Assembly (NCBI GenBank): GCA_025846845.1
Contig: JAOYTL010000012.1
Location: 1 to 64,000, forward strand
Length of the DNA stretch: 64,000 nt
Origin: Alloboseaceae bacterium BT-24-1
Lineage (GTDB): Bacteria; Pseudomonadota; Alphaproteobacteria; Rhizobiales; Beijerinckiaceae
Direction of reading: 5' to 3'
The notes under the pieces are model-generated. The model had not been told where the DNA came from. It searched no databases and worked only from the letters and a program-made list of their open reading frames with translations. The translations under genes and the position numbers were made by a program. This document shows positions 15,925 through 23,340 of the stretch, in pieces. Numbering within the stretch: the stretch's first letter is position 1; each line of letters starts with the position of its first letter.

Positions 15925-16743
15925 TCAGCGCCGGACCGGCCCGCGATCCAGCAGCGGGAACAACAGCAGCCCGGCCAGGAAGCCGCCGATATGCGCCTCC
16001 CAGGCGATGCTGGTCTCTTCGCCGAGGATCGGCACCAGGCCGGCCCCGAACAGGATGTTGGTGACGAACCAGATCACCACGAAAAGCATGGCCCGTGAAT
16101 TGCGCCAGAGGCCGCCGAGCGGCTCAGCGGGAATCGCGCGCACCACCTCGTCATGGCCGAGGCCGCCGAAATGCACGCCCGGCGAGAAGACGAAGCGGAT
16201 CGCCGCCGCCGTCGCGCCCGAGACACCGGCTGAGGCACCGACCAGCGGCAGCACGTCGAGCTCACGCGACCACCAGTGCAGCAAGGCGCCGGCGATGGTC
16301 GAGAGCGCCATCAGCAGCAGGAAGCGCCCTGCCCCGAGCCGGCGCGCCACCGGGCTGCCGAAGGCCGCCAGCCAGACGACGTTCGAGATCAGGTGTAGCC
16401 AGGAGCCGTGCAGCAGCCCGTAGCTGAGCAGGGTCCAGAGCTGGCCGCCGCCATCGGCCAGCAGAAGGCGCACCAGTTGCAGGCGCTGGACGAAATCGGG
16501 GGTTCCGGTCGCTCCCAGGCTCCGGGCGACCTCCTCGAGACGCTCGGGCGCGAACCAGAGCGTCAGCCGCGCCGGGACGAAGGAAAGCCAGGAGACGAGG
16601 AGGAAATCGTCGCGGGCACTGAGTAGCTCGCGCGCGCCGTGGATCAGCGCCAGTGCGGCGATCAGCCAGACGACGGCACCGGGCAGGTTGAAGACCGGCT
16701 CGCGCGCCGGAGGACCGTAAGGATCGTCTGGATGTTCCGCCAT
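15925..16743 (-). CDS. Rhomboid-family intramembrane serine protease
   Basis: 272 aa from the ATG at 16743 (MAEHPDDPYGPP). About six or seven hydrophobic segments. The catalytic Ser lies in GASAGVSGA and the His in HIGGFLAG near the C-terminus; HGSWLHLISNVVWLAAFG matches the conserved HxxxxHxxxN segment. Cleaves transmembrane substrates within the inner membrane; the substrate is unknown. An unusually strong minus-strand hairpin with a U-tract lies 40 bp upstream of its start. Confidence 0.92.
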   Translation of the reverse strand: MAEHPDDPYGPPAREPVFNLPGAVVWLIAALALIHGARELLSARDDFLLVSWLSFVPARLTLWFAPERLEEVARSLGATGTPDFVQRLQLVRLLLADGGGQLWTLLSYGLLHGSWLHLISNVVWLAAFGSPVARRLGAGRFLLLMALSTIAGALLHWWSRELDVLPLVGASAGVSGATAAAIRFVFSPGVHFGGLGHDEVVRAIPAEPLGGLWRNSRAMLFVVIWFVTNILFGAGLVPILGEETSIAWEAHIGGFLAGLLLFPLLDRGPVRR

Positions 16744-16783
16744 CACGCCCTCAGTCGCGCATCGGTCGTCGGCAGGCAACAGA

Positions 16784-16811
16784 AAAGGGGAGAGCTGACG
16801 CTCTCCCCTTT
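16784..16811 (-). terminator. Perfect terminator hairpin upstream of the rhomboid gene
   Basis: AAAGGGGAGAGC (16784-16795) and GCTCTCCCCTTT (16800-16811) pair without mismatch around TGAC. On the minus strand the stem runs into a T-rich tail ending about 37 nt before the rhomboid ATG. The flanking genes are divergent, so no gene obviously needs a terminator here. It is either an attenuator of the rhomboid leader or the end of a small RNA transcribed from about 16930 downward. Confidence 0.65.
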
Positions 16812-16926
16812 CCTCCCCGGCCGGTCACGCCCCCGCGCCCCCCGCCTTTCCAGTGAGCCCGAACGGTTCGGACGGACTCGAATTCGACGCCTGATTTATC
16901 CGGCATTTTAGCGATCTTCCACAAGC

Positions 16927-16942
16927 TTAACCCATGCTTAAC
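16927..16942. promoter_or_regulatory. Perfect CtrA-type box
   Basis: TTAA-CCCATGC-TTAAC matches the CtrA consensus TTAA-N7-TTAAC exactly. It lies in the divergent region between the rhomboid gene and the PAS gene, 170 bp upstream of the PAS start. CtrA is the cell-cycle master regulator of this class; binding here is inferred. Confidence 0.55.
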
Positions 16943-17111
16943 CTTAACAACCCCTGCCGCCTCCCCCTGTCCGGGCCGCGTGGCAAGACGGCATGCGCGC
17001 TGCGTCCTACCGATTCGCAAGGACCCGACCGTCTCCGCCTCGAACGAATGCGCTCCGATTTGGCACGTCTTCGCACGAACAGGGACAGCGCAGACCGGAC
17101 TGGACAGGATC

Positions 17112-17681
17112 ATGAAGAACCCGAGCACCCGCCTGGTTTTCGACTACTGGGACACGCTGCGCGGCGAGCGGAGCGCGCCCGAACGGGGCGAGATCGAGCC
17201 GGGCGCGCTGCGTCATGCGCTCGCCGACACTTTCGTGCTCGAGAACGAGCCGATCGGACCGGTCTTCCGCCTCGCCGGAACGCGGCTCTGCGCATTGTTC
17301 GGACGTGAACTGCGTGGGCGCGCGCTCGTCGCGCTCTGGCCGGATGTCGAGGCGCAAGGCGACATCCGCCGCCTCGTCCAGACCGTGATGGACGAGACGG
17401 CGGGCGCCGTCGCCGGTCTCTCGGCGCAGACGCAGAATGGCGCCACCGTCCATCTCGAACTCCTGCTGCTACCCTTGCGCTATCGCGGGCGCACCCATGC
17501 CCGCATCCTCGGCGCGCTCTCGCCGACCCTGTCGCCGGAGTGGCTCGGCCTCGACACGCTCGATTCGATGCGGATGATCTCACTCAGGATGATCTGGCCG
17601 GACGCACGTGCCCTGCGTAGGGCTGAGCCGCCGGAAGACAAGCGGCCGAAACTGATGCTGCTGCCGGGTGGGCGTGTTTGA
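17112..17681 (+). CDS. PAS_5-family (PF07310-like) PAS-domain protein
   Basis: 189 aa from the ATG at 17112 (MKNPSTRLVFDYWDTLRG), preceded by ACAGGA. One small PAS-like domain spans about 10-150; features such as FDYWDTLRG near the start and FRLAGTRLCALFGREL are typical of this alphaproteobacterial family. There is no output domain, so it is a candidate sensory or adaptor protein. The CtrA-type box upstream and the PilZ gene directly downstream suggest a place in cell-cycle or c-di-GMP signalling. Confidence 0.82.
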   Translation: MKNPSTRLVFDYWDTLRGERSAPERGEIEPGALRHALADTFVLENEPIGPVFRLAGTRLCALFGRELRGRALVALWPDVEAQGDIRRLVQTVMDETAGAVAGLSAQTQNGATVHLELLLLPLRYRGRTHARILGALSPTLSPEWLGLDTLDSMRMISLRMIWPDARALRRAEPPEDKRPKLMLLPGGRV

Positions 17682-17686
17682 TACGA

Positions 17687-17702
17687 CTAACCGCCTCTTA
17701 AC
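17687..17702. promoter_or_regulatory. Near-consensus CtrA-type box before the PilZ gene
   Basis: CTAA-CCGCCTC-TTAAC differs from TTAA-N7-TTAAC at one base. It lies 45 bp upstream of the PilZ gene start, a plausible promoter position. Confidence 0.35.
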
Positions 17703-17746
17703 CGGCGGCCCGCTAGCATGGCCCTGTTAGGAACAAGGTCTGCAAT

Positions 17747-18361
17747 GTGCTGACGGCGCCCCAAAATCCGAAGACGGGCTCGGTCCCGGTCGAGCGCCGG
17801 CGGCATCAACGCATGAAAGTTGTCCTGTTGGGACGCTACATGCTGCCCAACCGCATGGAATATCCCTGCCAGACCACCGATATCTCGCCCGGCGGCCTGC
17901 ACATGGTCGCGCCGGCGAAGGCCGCGATTGGCGACCGCGTCATCGTCTATCTCGAACATCTCGGCCGCATCGAAGGCACGGCGGTTCGCACGACTCCCGC
18001 CGGCTTCGCCATGACGATCACCGCGACCAGCCGCAAGCGTGAGAAGTTCACGGCACAATTGACCTGGCTCGCCAATCGCGAGGAACTCGGCCTGCCCGAA
18101 GACCGCCGCCATGAGCGGATCGTGCCGCGCAACCCGCGCTGTATCCTGGTCCTCGAGGACGGGACCGAGCATGCCGTGCGGCTGATCGACTTCTCGCTGT
18201 CGGGTGCGGCCTTCGCTAGCGACCACCAGTTCGAGATGGGGACTGCGGTCCGGCTCGGCAGCACTGCGGCGATGATCGTGCGCCGCTTCGACGGCGGCTA
18301 CGCGGCCCAGTTCCGCATGCCACTCTCCGCCGACCTGCTCGACGAGAATCTCGAGCTCTGA
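17747..18361 (+). CDS. Tandem PilZ-domain protein
   Basis: 204 aa beginning with GTG at 17747; an ATG at 17745 is out of frame and closes at once. Two PilZ domains are visible. The first has RRRHQR (17-22) and DISPGG (45-50). The second has RRHER and DFSLSG. Both keep the R-x3-R and D/N-x-S-x-x-G elements needed for c-di-GMP binding, so it is a candidate c-di-GMP receptor. It follows the PAS gene and precedes the LapG-like gene. Confidence 0.88.
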   Translation: MLTAPQNPKTGSVPVERRRHQRMKVVLLGRYMLPNRMEYPCQTTDISPGGLHMVAPAKAAIGDRVIVYLEHLGRIEGTAVRTTPAGFAMTITATSRKREKFTAQLTWLANREELGLPEDRRHERIVPRNPRCILVLEDGTEHAVRLIDFSLSGAAFASDHQFEMGTAVRLGSTAAMIVRRFDGGYAAQFRMPLSADLLDENLEL

Positions 18362-18452
18362 GCATAGGCTCGGGCGCATCCCTCTCGGACTGAACCGCGC
18401 GGTCATTCCGGGCGGAGCTGCCCCCGAAGTGCACATTGCGGTGTTCTAGCGC

Positions 18453-18545
18453 CGTCACGCTCGCCCTTGTGGCGAGCATCCACGTCTTGAACACAGCCCT
18501 CGATCAGTGAAGACGTGGATGGCCGGGACAGGCCCGACCATGACG
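18453..18545. repeat. Family-2 dispersed repeat, diverged copy 3
   Basis: It is bounded by CGTCAC and ATGACG. It contains GCTCGCC/GGCGAGC and a long perfect inverted repeat, CATCCACGTCTT (18477-18488) and AAGACGTGGATG (18510-18521). The layout matches the copies at 13541 and 36196 but the arms differ. It lies in the 461-base gap after the PilZ gene, which otherwise holds only the iteron-like motif and the LapG-like promoter region. Confidence 0.6.
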
Positions 18546-18613
18546 GGGAACGTCGTCCGCAATGGCACGGCCAGTGCCTCCACCCAAACCTGCAGTCACC
18601 CCCCTCTCCGGCC

Positions 18614-18653
18614 ATGGTTAAGAGATTGGATGGTTAATGAAACCCATGGTTAA
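18614..18653 (+). repeat. Three ATGGTTAA iterons at 16-bp spacing
   Basis: ATGGTTAA occurs at 18614, 18630 and 18646, exactly 16 bp apart, about 170 bp upstream of the LapG-like gene. The regular spacing suggests a transcription-factor array. The TTAA-to-TTAA gap is 12 bases, not the 7 of CtrA. Confidence 0.5.
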
Positions 18654-18822
18654 GAATTCCTGACGCGAGCGCTGAGAATTCTTACCAGCGGTTTTATACA
18701 CGATTTTCTCTAAGTACTTTTGCGCTCTATAGGCTCGATTTCAGTAAAATTGTCCGCTTTCATTTCAAGCGATCTCTACAGGGCACAAGCATGGTCGTTC
18801 CCGGGACAGGAAAGGGGACGAC

Positions 18823-19455
18823 ATGTTTTCGAGCTTCCGGGGATTTCGCGGCCTTGCCGCTGCTACCATCATCGCTTTCGCCGGCGTGACCGGCGCCGAG
18901 GCGCAGCAGAGCGCCGGCCTGCCGATCGCCAGCGCACCGATCGTCGCCGGCGGCGAGGCCCGCGCGCCCTATGCCTGGACGGATTTCTGCAAGCGCATGC
19001 CGAGCGAATGCGCCGTAGACACCCGCGAAGCCGAGTCGGTCGAGCTGACGCCGAAGCTGTGGAAGCTGATCGTCGCAAACAACGTCAAGGCCAATCGCGA
19101 CATCGAGGCGATCACCGATCAGGACCATTGGGGCGTGGTCGACCGCTGGGATATCCCGACCGACGGCAAGGGCGATTGCGAGGACTATGTCCTGCTGAAG
19201 CGCCAGCGCCTGGCCGAGGCCGGCGTGCCGCGCCGGGCCATGCGCGTCACTGTCGTGATCGACGAGGAGAACGCCGGTCATGCCGTGCTGATGATCCGCA
19301 CCGATCGCGGCGACTTCATCCTCGACAACAAGCGCAACGCGATCCTGCCCTGGAGCCAGACCGGCTACACCTATGTGAAGCGTGAATCCCAGGCCCGCAC
19401 CGGCTGGGCCTCGCTCGGCGGCCTCTCGACCGCGACGGTGGCCTCGCTGCGCTGA
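18823..19455 (+). CDS. LapG-type transglutaminase-like cysteine peptidase (BTLCP)
   Basis: 210 aa with a signal peptide (about 1-27, ending GAEAQ). The papain-like triad is complete: Cys119 in KGDCEDY, His153 in AGHAVLM and Asp168 in ILDNK. This family includes LapG, the periplasmic protease that releases surface adhesins when c-di-GMP is low. No LapD or large adhesin gene is present here, so the target is unknown, but the tandem-PilZ gene directly upstream fits a c-di-GMP setting. A strong terminator follows. Confidence 0.9.
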   Translation: MFSSFRGFRGLAAATIIAFAGVTGAEAQQSAGLPIASAPIVAGGEARAPYAWTDFCKRMPSECAVDTREAESVELTPKLWKLIVANNVKANRDIEAITDQDHWGVVDRWDIPTDGKGDCEDYVLLKRQRLAEAGVPRRAMRVTVVIDEENAGHAVLMIRTDRGDFILDNKRNAILPWSQTGYTYVKRESQARTGWASLGGLSTATVASLR

Positions 19456-19585
19456 ACCACAAGGCGCGCCGGGCGGGGACGAAACCCGGCGCGACACGAC
19501 ATCGGCGAAGTCCAGGCGGGCTTTGCCACCAGACGACGAGTCCGGTCACGTCCCCACCCACCCGTCCCCGACCGGGCATCGTCCA

Positions 19586-19625
19586 GGGCCGGCTCCTTCC
19601 CCGGGAGCCGGCCCGCTTCTTTTTC
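19586..19625 (+). terminator. Intrinsic terminator of the BTLCP gene
   Basis: GGGCCGGCTCC (19586-19596) and GGAGCCGGCCC (19604-19614) form a perfect 11-bp stem followed by GCTTCTTTTTC. It separates this gene from the convergent carbonic anhydrase gene. Confidence 0.88.
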
Positions 19626-19652
19626 AGGAATGGACGGAACGGTGCGGAGCGA

Positions 19653-20183
19653 TCAGTCGATCCGCTTCATGCTTTTGGCGAACAGCTTCCAGCGCTCGGA
19701 ATAGCCGGCGGCCGTGCGGGCAATGCCGGCGGCAGCCGCCTCGTCCAGCGTGCGGATCGCGCGCGCCGGCGATCCGACGATCAGCGAATTGTCCGGGAAT
19801 TCCTTGCCCTCGGTCACCAGCGCATTGGCGCCGACCAGGCAGTTTCGGCCGATCTTCACATGGTTGAGCACGGTCGCGCCCATGCCGATCAGGCTGTTAT
19901 CGCCGATGATGCAGCCATGCAGGATGGCGCGGTGGCCGATGGTGCAGCCGGCGCCGACCCTGAGCGGCGCGCCGGGATCGGTGTGGAACACGCAGCCTTC
20001 CTGGATGTTGGTGGCCTCGCCGATCTCGATCCACTCATTGTCGCCGCGCAGCACCGCGCCGAACCAGATCCCGACATCCTTCGCCAACCTGACGCGGCCG
20101 ATCACATGCGCGTCGGGCGCGAGCCACCATTGCCCTTCCGGCGCAGTCTCCGGTGCGGTTCCGTCGAGCGAATAGAGCGGCAT
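19653..20183 (-). CDS. Gamma-class carbonic anhydrase-like protein
   Basis: 176 aa from the ATG at 20183 (MPLYSLDG), with GGAGGA upstream. Left-handed beta-helix hexapeptide repeats run through about 20-150. Zinc-site motifs are present (RGDNEWIEIGEATNIQEGC, then HTDPG, and IGHRAILHGC). Either a carbonic anhydrase or a hexapeptide-fold relative such as YrdA; activity cannot be read from sequence alone. Confidence 0.9.
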   Translation of the reverse strand: MPLYSLDGTAPETAPEGQWWLAPDAHVIGRVRLAKDVGIWFGAVLRGDNEWIEIGEATNIQEGCVFHTDPGAPLRVGAGCTIGHRAILHGCIIGDNSLIGMGATVLNHVKIGRNCLVGANALVTEGKEFPDNSLIVGSPARAIRTLDEAAAAGIARTAAGYSERWKLFAKSMKRID

Positions 20184-20235
20184 GGCGTATCCTCCGTATG
20201 TCACCTGGAGGATTGCAGGGCCATCGCCCTCGCCG

Positions 20236-20616
20236 TCAAGCCGCGCCGAACATCATCAGGAGATCGAGCACGACCCGGCCGCTGATCAGGCTCCAGAGCG
20301 AGGCGATCATGCTCGCGGCCATGACGAAGAAGAAGGGCCGCCCTTCGATGCGCCGGCCGCGCACGGTGTTGCGCAGGATCAGGAACGGTGCGCTGAACAC
20401 CACCACCGGCACGCTCGCCACCGCGCCGACACCGCCGCCCTGCAAGAGCTCGAAGCCGGCGCGCTTCTGCGTGAACAGTTCGAAGGCGCTCGCCAGCAGC
20501 CCGGCGAAGGCGAAGCCGAGAACCAGCGATTTCAGCGCCTCGATGGCGGATGGTTCTAGCGTCACGGGGTACGGCTTCCAGCGGATGCTGCCGAACCATG
20601 GCGCAAGGTCGCTCAA
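20236..20616 (-). CDS. Conserved small membrane protein of unknown function
   Basis: 126 aa with about three hydrophobic segments (LVLGFAFAGLLASAFELF, VGAVASVPVVVFSAPFLIL and FFFVMAASMIASLWSLI) and a basic loop NTVRGRRIEGRP. It looks like a conserved alphaproteobacterial family but I cannot name a function. It is divergent from the 20740 gene across a perfect CtrA-type box. Confidence 0.65.
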   Translation of the reverse strand: MSDLAPWFGSIRWKPYPVTLEPSAIEALKSLVLGFAFAGLLASAFELFTQKRAGFELLQGGGVGAVASVPVVVFSAPFLILRNTVRGRRIEGRPFFFVMAASMIASLWSLISGRVVLDLLMMFGAA

Positions 20617-20631
20617 CGCGGAAGCAAAGCT

Positions 20632-20647
20632 TTAACCGATGGTTAAC
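20632..20647. promoter_or_regulatory. Perfect CtrA-type box
   Basis: TTAA-CCGATGG-TTAAC exactly fits TTAA-N7-TTAAC. It sits in the short divergent region between the genes at 20616 (minus) and 20740 (plus), 16 bp from the start of the first. Confidence 0.55.
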
Positions 20648-20739
20648 CACGCCGGCGCGGACATGGTTTACGGGACGTTAAGGCGGCTCTGCTTGAGTTT
20701 CCCGACAGGGTCGCGCGCCGGCCCCCAGGGACGAATCCG

Positions 20740-21465
20740 ATGAGCCTCTACGCCGCGCCCGACCAAGCCCAACCGCTCAACAACGCCACCGATGTCGCGG
20801 CGCTGATCCGCAATCACCTGCGGCGTCGCCCGGCGCCGGTCCTGCCACGTGGCGACCGGGCACTGCTGCGGCTCGCAGCCGCAATCGTCGCCCTCGGTTT
20901 GGCAGGCACGGGCTTTGCTCTGCTCGCCACCCGATCCAATCCCGATGCCGGGACCGAATTGCACCCGACGAGAGTCGGCGATGTGGTGCTGGCGATTCCA
21001 GCCAATCTGACCGGCGCCGACAGTGACGAAGGGCGCCTGGTCGGGATGGCGCGCCTGCGCCTCGACTGGCCGAGCCTCGGCCCGGTGGTGCCGGAGACCC
21101 GGCAGCGCCTGCTGGTGACCTTGAGCCCGCCGGACAAGGTCAACGAGCCGGCGACGCAGCTTTCCACCTATGCCCGCTTCCTGACGCCGACGGTCTGGTC
21201 GAATCCGGGCGGGCTGGTCGTGCGCGGCTTCCGTAAGGGCTCGCCCTATGAGGGCGACGAGCTCTATGTCTCGGTGCCGGACGGACGGGGCTTTGCGGCA
21301 CGCTGCCCGGTCGAGACCGCGCAGAGCGGCCTCGACGAGCCCTGCCGCGTGACCTTCCGTCATCGCGGCGTCGATGTGAACATCCGCTTTCCGCGCGCCA
21401 TCGTCGCCGACTGGCAGGTGATGATCGGCGGCGTACGCCGCAGCATCGACCGGCTGACGCGCTGA
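20740..21465 (+). CDS. Single-pass membrane protein of unknown function
   Basis: 241 aa. A cytoplasmic N-terminus of about 40 residues is followed by one transmembrane segment (about 46-65, LAAAIVALGLAGTGFALLA) and a periplasmic domain of about 170 residues with two Cys (RCPVET, EPCRVTF) that may pair. No domain recognised. It is preceded by a CtrA-type box, so cell-cycle-linked expression is possible. GC and codon use match the surroundings. Confidence 0.7.
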   Translation: MSLYAAPDQAQPLNNATDVAALIRNHLRRRPAPVLPRGDRALLRLAAAIVALGLAGTGFALLATRSNPDAGTELHPTRVGDVVLAIPANLTGADSDEGRLVGMARLRLDWPSLGPVVPETRQRLLVTLSPPDKVNEPATQLSTYARFLTPTVWSNPGGLVVRGFRKGSPYEGDELYVSVPDGRGFAARCPVETAQSGLDEPCRVTFRHRGVDVNIRFPRAIVADWQVMIGGVRRSIDRLTR

Positions 21466-21487
21466 GCGCCTGGCCTCAGAGCCCGTT

Positions 21488-21580
21488 CCGATCAGCTTGC
21501 ATCGCAAGCAGATCGGTAAAACGGTCTCTATCTCAAGTTTAGAGACGGATTCACCGATCAGGTTGAATCAACCTGATCGG
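21488..21580. repeat. Triple-hairpin intergenic element / bidirectional terminator
   Basis: Three stems in a row: CCGATC-A-GCTTGC with GCAAGC-A-GATCGG (21488-21516), GTCTCTA/TAGAGAC (21524-21546), and CCGATCAGGTTGA/TCAACCTGATCGG around one base (21554-21580). It lies between convergent genes, so it may stop transcription from both sides. The architecture looks like a dispersed element, but no second copy is in this window. Confidence 0.6.
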
Positions 21581-21588
21581 ATCCGGCT

Positions 21589-21801
21589 CTAGTCTTCGAG
21601 ATCGACGTCGAGGATCGCCATGGTGAAGTTGAACGAGCGGTCGCCATCCTCGTCGTCGACATGGATGATGCCGATGAACTCGTCGGCGAGATAGACCTCG
21701 GCCGAGTCGGTCTTCTTCAGTCGCGCACGCACGCTGATGCCATGGTTGGCGAAGGTGCGGCGCAGATACGCTTCGAGCTTGGCGAGTTCGGTCTTGTCCA
21801 C
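21589..21801 (-). CDS. DUF3126-family small protein
   Basis: 70 aa starting with GTG at 21801 (first residues M-DKTELAKLEAYLRR), with AAGGA just upstream. The whole short protein matches DUF3126, a cytoplasmic family largely confined to Rhizobiales; function unknown. A much longer open frame continues upstream in the same frame, but it runs antisense to the serine hydrolase gene and is not coding. Confidence 0.82.
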   Translation of the reverse strand: MDKTELAKLEAYLRRTFANHGISVRARLKKTDSAEVYLADEFIGIIHVDDEDGDRSFNFTMAILDVDLED

Positions 21802-21957
21802 GGTAACGATCCTTATGTGTTGCCCGGACGGATGCCACGCGTAAGGCGCGAGGGCAAGGACCAAGGCGATCCGGCCACAACGCATGGCTCCCGCGCTTTG
21901 CGGCGCTGACGCAGCGCCATTACCCGTGCCAAGCTGCGTTTCCCGCCCCGCTCGACG

Positions 21958-23334
21958 ATGGATTCCCCGATGAAGTCCTGGCTGCCCGCCGCGCTCGACT
22001 ATGTCGCAAGCTGGCTCGAATTCCAGCGCCGGTTCCATGACCAGCCCGGTTGCGCGGTCGCGATCGCCGATGGCGGCGAGATCGTGCTCGAGGCCGCCTT
22101 CGGCAGCGCCGACCTCGCGACAGGCGAGGCGCTTACGCCGCGCCACGGCTTCCGCATCGCCTCGCATTCGAAGAGTTTCACCGCCGCCGGCATCCTGCGC
22201 CTTGGCGAACAAGGCCGCCTGCGCCTCGACGACAAGGCCGGCGCCTATGTCGAGGGCCTGCATCCCGAGGTCGCGGCGGTTACGCTGACCCAGCTTCTCT
22301 CCAACAGTGCCGGGCTTACCCGCGACGGTGTCGATTGCGGCCAGTTCTTCGATCGCAAGCCCTATCTGCGCAAGGACGAATTGCTCGCCGACCTCGCCAG
22401 GCCTCCGGTCTTCCCGGCGTCGCAGCGCTTCAAATACTCCAATCACGGCTTCGCTTTGCTCGGCCTCGTCATAGAAGCGGTGACGGGCGAGGCTTACGCC
22501 GACTGGATCGCCCGCGAGATCGTCGCGCCCGCCGGGCTGAAGGAGACCAGGCCCGACATCACGCTCTGGAACGGGCCGATGGCGAAGGGGCATAGCGGCA
22601 AGCTGCCGCTCGGCCGGCGCATCGTGATCCCGGCCGACAACCCTGGCAACGCCATGGTCTCGGCCGCCGGCTTCGTCGCGACCGCCGCCGACATCGCCCG
22701 CTACATCGCCCACCTCTCGCCGAAGGCCGAAGCCAGCGTCCTGTCGCCGCTCAGCCGCCGCGAGATGACGCGCCGGCTCTGGCCCGACGCCGAGAGCAGC
22801 CTCGGCCGGCACTACGGGCTCGGCACCATCTCGGGCGGCGGCGATGGCTGGGACTGGGTCGGCCATTCCGGCGGTTTCCAGGGCTTCATCACCCGCACCG
22901 CTACCGTTCCCGAGCAGCGTCTCACTGTCTCGGTCCTGACCAACGCCATCGACGGCCTCGCCCATCCCTGGCTCGACGGGGTGATCCAGATCTTCCGGAC
23001 CTTCGCTGAGCACGGCGCACCGACGCCCACAACCGAGCGCTGGCGCAAGCGCCTGTGGACGATCTGGGGCGCCGGCGACCTCGTGCCGGTCGGCGGCAAG
23101 GTGCTGATGGCCAATCCAGCGCTGTTCAACCCGTTCCTGGATGCCGGCGAGATCGTGCCCGAGGCCGAGGATCACGGCCGCATCGTAAAGGCCTCGGGCT
23201 TCGCCAGTCCCGGCGAGCCGGTCCGACTCGTCCGCAATGCCGCCGGCGAGATCGAGTCGGCCTGGCTCGGGGCCGCGCATGTCGTCAGCGAAGCGGCGCT
23301 GCAGGCGGAGATGCTGGAGCGCTATGGTAGCTGA
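21958..23334 (+). CDS. Beta-lactamase-family serine hydrolase
   Basis: 458 aa. Class C beta-lactamase/penicillin-binding fold: SxxK motif SHSK at about residue 69 and YSNHG as the Y-x-N motif. A C-terminal extension follows (about 360-458, typical of D-aminopeptidase/esterase types). No signal peptide is visible, which favours a cytoplasmic peptidase or esterase over a true beta-lactamase. The ATG at 21970 is an alternative start. Convergent with the SHMT-like gene, 6 bp apart. Confidence 0.85.
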   Translation: MDSPMKSWLPAALDYVASWLEFQRRFHDQPGCAVAIADGGEIVLEAAFGSADLATGEALTPRHGFRIASHSKSFTAAGILRLGEQGRLRLDDKAGAYVEGLHPEVAAVTLTQLLSNSAGLTRDGVDCGQFFDRKPYLRKDELLADLARPPVFPASQRFKYSNHGFALLGLVIEAVTGEAYADWIAREIVAPAGLKETRPDITLWNGPMAKGHSGKLPLGRRIVIPADNPGNAMVSAAGFVATAADIARYIAHLSPKAEASVLSPLSRREMTRRLWPDAESSLGRHYGLGTISGGGDGWDWVGHSGGFQGFITRTATVPEQRLTVSVLTNAIDGLAHPWLDGVIQIFRTFAEHGAPTPTTERWRKRLWTIWGAGDLVPVGGKVLMANPALFNPFLDAGEIVPEAEDHGRIVKASGFASPGEPVRLVRNAAGEIESAWLGAAHVVSEAALQAEMLERYGS

Positions 23335-23340
23335 AGCGCG

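Noticed and set aside
16812..16925. tRNA-like TTCGA segment on the minus strand
   Set aside because: The bases flanking TTCGAGTCC do not form a T stem, and no acceptor or anticodon stem can be drawn.
16751..17128. 125-codon minus-strand frame upstream of the rhomboid gene
   Set aside because: It contains the perfect terminator hairpin, spans the CtrA-type box and runs past the PAS gene start; the translation resembles nothing known.
18614..18653. CtrA binding sites in the ATGGTTAA iterons
   Set aside because: TTAA elements are separated by 12 bases rather than 7.
21802..23280. Upstream extension of the DUF3126 frame to more than 500 codons
   Set aside because: It is antisense to the serine hydrolase gene. 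DUF3126 is about 70 aa and begins at the GTG at 21801.
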